Assembly (NCBI GenBank): GCA_013396995.1
Contig: VWZP01004609.1
Span: forward strand, 533,557-597,556
From: Dicaeum eximium
Lineage: Eukaryota > Chordata > Aves > Passeriformes > Dicaeidae
Direction: 5' to 3'
Length of the DNA stretch: 64,000 nucleotides
Part shown: positions 39,701 to 50,900 of the stretch, in pieces
Layout of the letters: every line of letters starts with the position of its first letter
Numbering within the stretch: the first letter of the stretch is position 1
The notes under the pieces: generated by a model
The model's database searches: none
Seen by the model: only the letters and a program-made list of their open reading frames with translations
Told to the model about the DNA's origin: nothing
Made by a program: the position numbers and the translations under genes

Positions 39701-42700
39701 AGGGCTCCCACTGCCAGCCTGTCACTACAATCCAGCAGCTCAGAAAAGGTTCCTGTGCATTATCAGTGTGAGAGCTGCAGCACAGGAGCTGCATTTTATG
39801 GGATCAGATGGGGAGGGAGCAAGCGTCAGGGAACAGGATGCAAAATAAACACAAAGTCAGCGTTCCAACCAGCTGCTTCCAAAAGCTCCCCAACAACAGA
39901 AAAAAGGAAAACTCCTGTGGAAGCAACAACAGAAGGAGATGAGCATTTCTCCAAGGGGCATACGCTCCCCATCAGTGAACACGAAGAGTGAACATGTGGG
40001 AGAGGCAGGAGACAGCTCAGGAGCTCCAGCAAATCCTGTCCTAGAGGAGCTCCTGCGGCTGACAGCGACATCAGAGTGTTCGGTACACGAGGCAGGGCTT
40101 TATCCACCTGCCTGCCCCCAGCCTGGCAGGTGAGGGAGGCTATGTGACAGAACAAGGCCAGGCCAGACAAAAAAACCCCTGAACTACACCTGAACTACAC
40201 CTTCCTTGTACACCTGCACTGATTGGAAAGGCAACTTGACACCCGGATCGGCCCTAGGACACAAATGGCTACAAGAGTGCTCTCACATCACCTCTTTCCT
40301 CCTCTGCTGAACTAACTGGCAGCCATCCTGCCAAATGGCACATAAACCAGTGAGTTTTACTACTTACTACGAAGGTAACACACCTCCAGCCTTTGAGAGC
40401 AGCTGCTCAGCAAACTCCACCTTGCCTGAATTCAGGAGCGCAACTAAAGCTCTTGGAGCTGCCCCCAGATTGTCCTTCTGGCCCCTTGTGGAGCAGGAAG
40501 TGACTTCTATTCCATGGTCAGAATAGCTGGGGTGAGTGGAGACCTGAGCAGTACAGGCACCTCTGGTGTCTGTAGGTGTTGTGTATCCAAAACAAGACAA
40601 ATCACCAGAAAACACAGCAGGAACAAGTATCAAGCAGCTGTTTCTAGTCAGAGGGTGCTGATCCAGGTCTGGCAATACACAGTCACCAGCATTCCAAACT
40701 CTAACTGGGGAGAAAAGCTTTGGTTCCTACAAATTTATCCAAACCCATGGTATCAGCTAACAAAAGATGAGTACGTGATCAAAGCAGAAGGGAGAAAAAA
40801 TAAGTGGTATTTAAGAAATGTTCTAATTAATTCAGCTGCAATGCTTGGCTCCAGAACAGTTCTTTAACCATCCTGTTAGTGCTGTGCACCACTTTGACGA
40901 GGGCAGTATGCAAACAAATATCAGATATTTGGCAGTAACCAGAAAAATCAAATATGGTACCTAGGAAAAAACCCAACAGCATCCAGTTTCATCTGCATTC
41001 ACACCAGGTAAGGTAAGAGTAAGTCCCACAGAACCACCCCTGTACATGCATCAGCAATGCAGATGCAACACACAACTCTGAGTGATATCAGAAACCTGTT
41101 AGAAGCTTTAAAACAGAGCACCTTTAATATTTTAGAGTGAAGCAGTTCTAAGTTGTTGTGTTCCCAGCTACAAAGAGCAGAAGAAACAGAGAAAGGGACC
41201 AACTATGTTGATTTTGCAGCTTGGCTGGTTACAAAGGGGTGGTGTGGCCAGAGAAGCCAGCTCCAGGAGCACATCATGATGAATGTCACTTCACAATGGA
41301 GTGATCAGCCTCCACAGGGAATGTTCTGACAGGGTGGATGGACCAGACCAGGACCTGAGCGTGATTTGGAGCAGCCAAACACCTGCCCCTTCCATGTAAC
41401 ACCAGAGAAGGGGTTCCAGCGCCTCACTCGGTAAATATGGCTCATTTTTTGGATTTTCCAAGAGCCCAACAGCCAGCATTTCACCACACAAGTTTCTTAC
41501 GTGACTTAGGCTTCATTGTTTAAAAGGGAAAGGGAGAGATGAGTTCTGAATGCACTTGACTGCTGTACGTACCCTTCTATGATCCTCCAGTTGCCTCTGT
41601 GGTAGAGTTTGATCAAGCTCCTGCTGTGCGTGCAGAAATTTCATTTTAAAGCAGAACAACACTCAAGAGAGACCAACATCTTGGCACTCATGGGGAATAC
41701 TGGGGACATGGGGAATACCGGGGACATGGGGAATACTGGGGAAGTCACAGCTGGATGCGAAGGGGGAGATGAGGGAGATGGACTGACAAGCCATCAAAAC
41801 AGGACACCTGCCCTCTGCCAGCCCTGACCCCTCTGCTCTGCCACCCTCACACACCCCCCTGGCATGCACAGTGCCAGCAGTGCTGGGGTTCCAGCAAACA
41901 CCACGGCTGGCTGCTGTCACAGCTCCCAGGGACACACACAGCTCTGGGGGGCTCAGCCCACGCATGCCCATGCACAGACACACAGGAACACCCCCTAGCC
42001 CCCTGGACACACACTCTGGGGTGAGGGACTCCAACACATCCCACTGTGGTCACTGAAACTCATTTGAGACTGGGGAGGGCTTCTGGAGCAGCCTGGGGGG
42101 GGTCCCTGCCAATGGCTGGGACCTCAGTGGGTGTCACTGAACAGAGCCCCTGGGCTCGGGCACAAATCAAATCGCTCTCACTTCACATCTCCACTTCCAG
42201 GAGTGCAACTTCCACTTTGCAAAGCTGAAGCACATTGGGGTTTTGCTGCTTAGAGCATCTGAAAAGGTGCAGAATAATGGCTCTATACAGGGACCCATCA
42301 GAAACCAGGAGCCATCTCCCACACATCTCAAATCCATTCGATGACCACTCAGAGTTTCAGGTTACATTTAAACACTATTCCACAAAAATTACAAATACAA
42401 ATTCCTAAACCATCACAAACATTTCTTTTTCTACATGATCTCACATTTATCAACTTCACAGCTCAGAGAATCAACCCTCTCCCAGATTTAGACTCCTATG
42501 TTGTTTCATTTAGATTTGCACTGATTTGGCACCCAGTTGTACAATCTATGAATGCCACATCTGGATGTCCCAAAAATTTCAAAGGAATTAAGGATTGGAT
42601 AAATTTTCCTGCCTTCTTTTTGGCAAATAATCTGCTTTATGCACATAAAGGACATGTTTCCACATGTCCAATTCCCTTAGAACCAGTGACCTTGACAATG

Positions 42701-45700
42701 TGCAGTGACCCTGAGCTCATCCACTGGGGCATTTTAAATGAGACACCAATTGCTCTGCACTTAGGAAACTTCCACTTAGAACTTCTGGCACCTCCCTTTC
42801 CTTAAAATATTGCCGTTTTTAAGTATGTGAGGCAAAGGGAAAACCAAATTCTGCATTAGGAGCCAAAATGAAGTCTCATTTTGCCAATGTAGGAAAATTT
42901 GAGAGGAGACTTTTCCCAGTGCCACCCTTAAAGAATAAAGGAAATGGCTGAAAGGAACAGATTTAGGATTAGCTTACATTTTTTTTATATTTTCAGACTA
43001 CCACGCTGATGCTGTATCAGATTAAGGCACTTTAACAAATCTACTTATTTCCACTGTCTAACACCACGCAGGACCACACATTTCACAGGGGTTTTTACCA
43101 ACAAGACACTCCACCAGCACTACTGAAACACCAATATTTGTGTGCTGTACAAATATAGGTGGCTGACACACCTCTACAGGGCTCTCCGTTTCTGGAGCTT
43201 GCGGCAGCTAGTTGAAAGTAAAATGCAGAAAAATTAGTCACTCCTCCAGAATCTTTCATCCCAACAGCAATCCAGTGGTCAACAGCGAGGGGAAGGGAGC
43301 TGGCAAAGCACTTGACTTCAGCTGAATCATCACAACTGAATTATAGCTGTAATTACTGCTTAGGCCCTCCCACCCTGCTCCTAAAAGGGCCACGTTTGGC
43401 AAATTTCTCAGGTATCCTTTGAACATCCCAAACTGCTTTGCATGAGCTCAAGAGGCACAAGCAAAAAATGTAGTTGCAGGTGCCCAGAGCACTTTTGGGG
43501 ACCACACCCCCAGGATCTTCACTGGAATGCTGCACATCCACCCCAGTGGGGAGGAGGAGGAAGCTAGGGCTGTGTATCACAAAGGTAGCAGCCTTATAAT
43601 TTAGCTTAAAAAAATGTATTCTGTGGATTCTCATCTATAAACATACTTGTTTTCAAGATAAAAGATAAATGATACAGCACCAAGCAGGAGCAATGAAGTA
43701 AGGGCCTGAATGATGACAGCTTTTCAAATTTAAAATGCTGATCTTCAGCTGAAACAGATGAAGACAAGTAACTTTTATCTAGTCAAGCACAGACACACAA
43801 CAGAGAACTGAACATTCAAACTCAACTGCTGACTTAATTGTGGGGAAATTGCTGTAACTTCTCAGGAGCAGACACCAGGAAATAACACTCTCACAATCCT
43901 GTAACCCCAAACTGAGCCAGGCATTGCTGGCCATGCCTGCCCAGAGGGACGGACAGACCAACGGAGCACAGACTGGGAGAGCAACCCAGGACCCGCTGGG
44001 AGTCCCCAGCAAAAGGACAGGGAGGCCACAGATGCAGCAGGAAGAATAACCAGAGTCCACTCCAGCCCCAGGAGTGAGCACTTCCCCTGTGGTGCTCCTT
44101 GGCCAGGAAAAAGACCCTTCTCCATTCTCCTAAGGGACGTTGCTCCTGGCCAGCTCCCACGGCCTTTGGTAGTGGCTTCCTTGCATTGTCACTGCTCCTG
44201 GCCACGTCTCAAGCATGCAGCCCCCTTGTGTGGCCAAATGGGAGCAGGGAGGGTTTAAAGGGTTTCAGCCAGAGGAGCACAAGTGAACAGGAAGCAGCTC
44301 GTTCCTGCAGAGAACAGCCCGTCCCTGCCCTGCCCTGCTCCCAGGCTGGACCCGGGACAGCTCCCAGGGAGCCTGGGCACATTGTCCTGGGCCACAGGAA
44401 ACATCCCTGCCTTCCCCAGCAGCCAACAGCAGCAAGGAAGCTGGGTCTGGTCCCTTGCAGGGGAAATGAACTCCCTTCCTCCTGGGGAGGGACACTGAGG
44501 CTGACAGGTCAAGTGGACACGACTGCTGGACTCGGGATTCCAAACAAAAGTTTCCTTCTGGGCAGTGGTACAGGTTTCCCAGAGAAGCTGTGGATTTTCC
44601 ATCCCTTCAAGTGTCCGAGGCCATGCTGGATGGAGCTCTGAGCAGCCTGGGACAGTGGGAGGTGTCCCTGCCATGGCAGGGGTGGCACTGGATGGGCTTT
44701 AAGGTCCCTCCCAACCCAAACCATTCTGGGATTCCTGGGCTGATACCTTGACCCCATTTCAACCAAACACACATTTATATTTTGGCAGCAGCACAGCACA
44801 GACGAACAATCAGCATAAAATGAGTTTGCTCTTTCCCAAGCTAAAATTACAAATTCCAGCTCACAAATTCCTGTGCCTTCCCTCTGTGGCACAGACAGCA
44901 CAGCAGAGCCAGCCCCACACTCTGACCTGGAGCAAAACCACTGCCCTGGGCAGTGCCCTCGTGGATCATCCACAGCAGCACAGCCCTCAGCAACCTTCCT
45001 GTAGGAACATAAACTCCAAATCCCGAAATTGTTATTCTTTGAGTCAAAATGGGTTCAAATAGCAAAGAATTATTAAACTCTCATTGCTGTGCTACTCTTT
45101 GCACTCTCCTATGTGCTGCAGCAGCAAAGCATCACCTTATGCTTCACAAGGATGGAACAGGGTGGGAGAGCAGCCCAAAGCAGTAATTTTCCAGGACTTC
45201 TTGTGCCTCCATATATTTCATCTCTCCAGCTATAAGAAAGTGATGGTTTGGGAGGCAGGGCAGGTTTTGGAATACCTAACACAGCCAGGTGATTGGCAGG
45301 ACACCGAGGACAGCTTCTAAACTGGAATCCAGTGGGTGGCTGGGTCAGAGTATGTGCTTTTTACAAGCAGTAGGGAAAGGCCCTTTCAACTTGCTGAGCA
45401 AAACCCTCTCTTCTTTTGAAGTTTCCACTCCCCCAAGGCTGGCCAAAATCCACTCCTCATGAGGCATGCCTGCAGATGCACAATCTCTGACCCTCTGTGA
45501 CCAGAGTGCTTCCAGCACCCATTTCCCCAGCACAGGCCACGTGTGCTTCCCAGAACGGGCTGTCTGACTCAGGAGTGGATGTATGCCCCTCAAAAACCAC
45601 CAGAGCACGTGACAGCTCCAGGGTGAATTCTTTACGTCTCAATTTCTGAGATTCAGATTGAGTCCTGCGAGTCCCTTTCCACTTTTTCCTCCCTTCTCTG

Positions 45701-47936
45701 AACTTCCCTGCTCCTCCCTTTGAAATACCATCAGCTCTTCCTTGAAAGGCACACAGCAAAAGCATCACCTTGTCTGATTCATGGCAACAGAGTAGAGCAC
45801 AAATTATGTTGCTGTCCTTCATAACTCTTTAAAAATACCACAAAACTCTGTGCAGCTTCCTTGCCAAGTCCCCTTTGTAAAGCCAACCCTGTTACCTTGT
45901 GGAGCTGAGAAGAAATTTGGATAGGAAATTTCTAGCCCCTGCAGATGATCTGTAGGTGTTTGTCAAACCAGCATTTGACTTGTTATGGAGAAGTTTCAGG
46001 GCAGAGGGGAATAACTGGGACCCAGGAGCACCGAACTGCTCTGACAAACTTCCCTCGTTACATTTCCCACTGTACAGACATTGCATTTTCAGGGATGGAG
46101 CATCTCAGACCTGCTAAATCAGGCAGCAGCAGATGTGGGGCAGCACCTTGTCCTGGCACGGGTCTCCCAGAAGGCAGGTGGGATTTTGGGGACAGGGACA
46201 GCCCCCCAGCTCCCAGCCCTGGCCTTGCCACACACCCAGGGCAGGGACAGGGCTGAACATCTTCCCTCCTCAGCTCAGGGGATGTGCACAGACTTTGTGC
46301 ACTGCCAGCCAAGGACCTGGCAAATCTGCCACCGGGGCTGCCAGTGCCTGCACTCAAAGGCCACCAAGATCTGCCTAGGAGAATGGCTTCTCTCATTTTC
46401 CAGAGTTTTCCGTGGAGAAATCATGTTTTAACTTAGGCTGGGACTTTGTAGGAACTGGAGACCTCAGTCTCTGCCCTTCAGTGGGAGTGCAACCACTTCC
46501 TCCTCTTTAAATCCTCAATCTTGCAGGACTTGCACAGAATTCAGTAAGAACTACCTTCACAACACATTTCACAGCAGCAGTTTTAATTAACCAGTAAGAT
46601 AGTATAACTATTATTTTTTTGGTGACAAGTAACTATAAGAAATGTTCCAGTCTCTTTTTCCAAGAAGCTCACCAATTCCAGTCTCTGTTTAAAAAAAAAA
46701 AAAAAAAAAAAAAAGCCCAGTCCAAAGATTGCAGGATTTCTCAAGGGGAAAAAAAAATAGAAGGCAGCCCACAAAAATTTATGAGTGCCTGCATTTCCTC
46801 TGCTTGAGACATAACAAGTGAAGCACTGTCTAAGTGCAAAATACTCAAGAGAAATGACTGCAGAGTAAGCTCTCTACAAGGAAAATAATTCCCAAGTGCA
46901 GCTTTCCAGCTCTGAAGAGGTTAATACATTTCCTAACTCCAATCAAAAATGCATAAACCAGCACATATTTTGCACCTTAGCCACTGGAATTTTAGTTTAT
47001 CATAGACAAAGAGCAGGGAAAAGGTTAATTCAGGCAACCCCTCTGAACCAGGATTTTCAGTTCCCTTTTCACCTCCTTGAAACCTCAAGATGAAAGCAAA
47101 GAGGTGAAAAAAAACCAAACCTAAAATCTACTGAGTGTGTTTGCAAGTGCATTTTACTGGAGAGAGCTGCCTGTAGATATATCAGCTGCATAAAGAACTG
47201 TCACTACTGAAAAAATAGATAAACCACCAACACAACCCTAAAAAATAACTCAATAACTACAAGGGAAACTCTGTGCCGGATTTGGTTGGGTGGTTGCTGG
47301 CCCATACCTGAGCCCTGAGGGTTGGGGGAAGCAGAACATCCCCATTTCACCCCGAAAATTCAAATAGAGCTGCAGTGTGTGGGATCAGCTTGGGGGGAAG
47401 CAGAGCACCTCTGTGTCACCCCAAAAATTGAAACAGAGCTGCAGTGTGTGGGATCAGGCTGGGGAAGCAGAGCACCCCTGTTTCACCCCGAAAATTCAAA
47501 TAGAGCTGCAGTGTGTGGGATCAGCTTGGGGAAGCAGAGCACCCCTGTTTCACCCAAACAGAGCTGCAGTGGTGTGGGATCAGCTTGGGGGGAAGCAGAG
47601 CACCCCTGTTTCACCCCAAAAATTCAAATAGAGCTGCAGTGGTGTGGGATCAGCTTGGGGGGAAGCAGAGCACCCCTGCTTCACCCCAAAAATTGAAACA
47701 GAGCTGCAGTGTGTGGGATGAGGCTGGGGAAGCAGAGCCCAGCCCAGCTCGGGCCAGCCCCGGTGCCTGTAAACATCCCCACCGCCTTCACTGGCAATTA
47801 CTGCTGAAGGTCACACATCAGCAGCGGGCCTAAATTCCAGGAAAAAAACCTCTTCTTATGTAACTGCTGCCTGAATGTTGGCAGGTGCCCAGCGGAACAG
47901 CTCACTGCAATGTGGCTGGGAGGGGAGAAAAAGGAA

Positions 47937-47976
<40 letters not shown>

Positions 47977-50900
47977 CCCCTCCAGCCNNNNNNNNNNNNN
48001 NNNNNNNNNNNNNNNNNNNNNNNNNNNNNNNNNNNNNNNNNNNNNNNNNNNNNNNNNNNNNNNNNNNNNNNNNNNNNNNNNNNNNNNNNNNNNNNNNNNN
48101 NNNNNNNNNNNNNNNNNNNNNNNNNNNNNNNNNNNNNNNNNNNNNNNNNNNNNNNNNNNNNNNNNNNNNNNTTTTCCAGGAATCAGTATGGATAGAGCAG
48201 CAGGGGAGGGGAAAAAAAAGAAAAAAAAAAAAAAAAAAAAAAGAAAAAAAAGCAAAGTAGGCCATCTCACAGCGCGATCGGCATCCTGCGCGTGCCACCT
48301 GCAGGTCAGCACCAACGGGGCCCTGCCTGGCAGGCCAGAAAAGATTCATGGTTTCTCCAGGACGGGTGTGTTTTAGTACCCAGGACTCGCTCTGCAGGTG
48401 GAAACTGGGCCACGGTGTCCCCAGCCGACAGCGCTGGCCGGGGAGGAGGGACAGGAACGTCCTCAGCAGTGCCCTGGCAGGGAGGGAGCAGAGCTGGGCT
48501 GGCCTGGAGCACAGGGAGCCCACGGTGCACTCACCCTGCAACACTGGGAAATCTGCATTTGCATCACGCCTGCACTCCTCACTGGGCTGAGATTGCATTA
48601 ACAGCAAATTAAGCTGTTGTGGCTAATTACAAGCAGGGTTTAGCTCTTGCTGTTGTGTGAAGATTCACACTTGGTGGCACTCGGGAAGAATTCACCTCGG
48701 CCCTGAAGCTCTTCCCTGAGACAGCAGCAGCTCCATCAGGAACAGGATTAGAGCAGCTCCAGCCCAGGAAGGAGGCCACCAACAGAGACTCATCCCAAGG
48801 GCTTTTAGGGACAATGCCCTGCCTTGGGGTTTTGGCTTTATCACCTGAGACACCTGCACAGAGCTCAGGTCAAACACACCCTGTTGGGCTCTTCAGCTCC
48901 TGCTCCCACCCCACGCTCCAGGAGAGGCAAAGAGCAGCCCCAGCACAGCCCAAAGGCCAAGCTCTGAGCTCACAACTCCCCTAGACCAGGAGAGAACCAA
49001 CACAGCCACGGTGCCAGCGTGGTGTGACACTGGGTTTTCTATCAACACCGCGCCCCTTCTGCTTGGAAAGCTGCAGTTCCTCCCTGTCCTTCCCTTCCAG
49101 CACAAAGGGAATTACACAAAAACCCTCAATTCAGGTTATCAAGTGTGAGCTGGGACAACAGCACCACTTCTGCTGCTCCCTTCCACTCCACTTCTCCAGC
49201 ATCCAAACCCCCCAGCTCAGCCCAAAATTGTCCGGGGCTGGTGCCAACCCCACACTCAGGGGATTGCCTACCATGGGTGAATTCCAGCATTATGCACCCA
49301 CTTCCAAAGGACATCCCCTTCTTCACTCACAAAAACATTAAAGAGGGTCTGCCATGACTTTCTATCACGACTTTCACTAACAAACACATGGATCTCCTGG
49401 CATTTTTACTATCCTTTGTTTTTGGGACCCACTGCTCGCTGGGATTACCTTGCAGGACACAACTGAGGTAACTCAACCTACATAAAAAACCACCATGAAA
49501 TCATGCCATCAACTGTAACTTCAGTGGAGTTTCCCCCAAGGGTATAAGGAGTATTTCAGCTGATCAAAACAATTAAATTGTGCATAGTTTTGACAGAAAA
49601 GCAAGTTAATAATTTTACTAATAATGGATATTTTTGTATTCTTTGCCTTAGATGTTTAGAGTTTCCAGAGCTGACAAGGGGAAAAAAAGGAAAACAGAAA
49701 ACCCCAGGATTTCTGAGACTTGCCAGTGGTTCCAACTCCATCTGAATCCCTCTCCTTACACAGCCAGTGCTCAGTGCTGATGGTTATACACACACCTGCT
49801 CCTTCCATGCACTTGCTCCATTAAGGAGCAATAAAATTCCTCCTTTGCAGCCTCCAGACCAAATCTGAAATAGCTGTGCATGCTCTGGCTGATTTACTGC
49901 AGGCAAAGACAGCACATCACAGCCAGGAACCAAAGGGGGAAAGAGTTTCACATTACGACTTAATTTGCAATTAAACAATTCAACTTTCTCTCTGAAGTTT
50001 CTCCAAGCTAGAATTATACATATACAGACGTGCTATTCTGGGAAGTGCAGCAGCACATCATCCAAAGGACCTGGCCTGATGGAAACGTTTCTGTGCTACA
50101 GGTTCACTTCTGGAAACCAGAGCAGGCTGCTGGTGTCTATACCCCAGGTAAGAGGGGAAAAAAACTGAGTTTGTTAACAAAAAAACCAGAGAAACAGACA
50201 GCAGAGCACCTGTGTAATGCCAGAAGTGTGTGTGGAGCTTGGAGACACAGCTGAGATCCCACCCCAGCACAGCTCAGAGGTGATGGCAGGGCAGTAAATG
50301 AACTTGTGCAACAAGAAATCTGTCTTTCAGGTCAAAATCAGACTCTGGGCTGAAAGCAGTGATGGGAAACCTGTTTCTTAGGGAAGGAACCTTTCAGCTC
50401 CAGCCCTAAAAGCCCCCCTGAAAAGAAAACGCTCTCCATGCCCACTCTGGGTGATGTGCACAGTATTTGTCCACTTTAGTGACGAACAGTTTGGCTTCCA
50501 AATCCATTTCACCAAGCAAGGTCCCCAAATATTTCATTTCCAGAATGAAGTTTACCCAGTGAATATCACCCAGGTGATAAACATCAAAATTAACAAGTCA
50601 CACCGTAAATTGCTTTCTGTAGATTTCATGACCTACTCCACTAAATAAAGGTCAGAAATGCTTTAGACATTTGAAGTGGTTGAGCTTTGTTCCAAATAAA
50701 AGGCTGGCTTGGGAGAGAACACAGGAAACAAAGCACTGAGAGGAAAATATTTCTTTTTTCCGTGGTATTTCAGTAAAATAAGGTGCCAGTCAATCACTTT
50801 CTCAGTATTATACATTTATGCAAATTCCACGCCCACACCAGGGTTTTTTTGAGCTGATGAGGAAGTTGCACAGCAGAGGCAGCTCAGCTCCCTCCGCCCT

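Noticed and set aside
42341..42805. 154-codon plus-strand open frame in the SII intron
   Set aside because: No recognisable domain, no splice or promoter context, and the composition looks like AT-rich intron; not enough to call a gene.
47318..47742. Regularly spaced repeats that could suggest a CRISPR array
   Set aside because: Units are head-to-tail with no unique spacers, in a eukaryotic intron; it is a minisatellite.
47798..48607. Long open frames across the 48-kb gap
   Set aside because: Driven by poly(A)/poly(T) runs (lysine or phenylalanine strings) and by Ns read as open.
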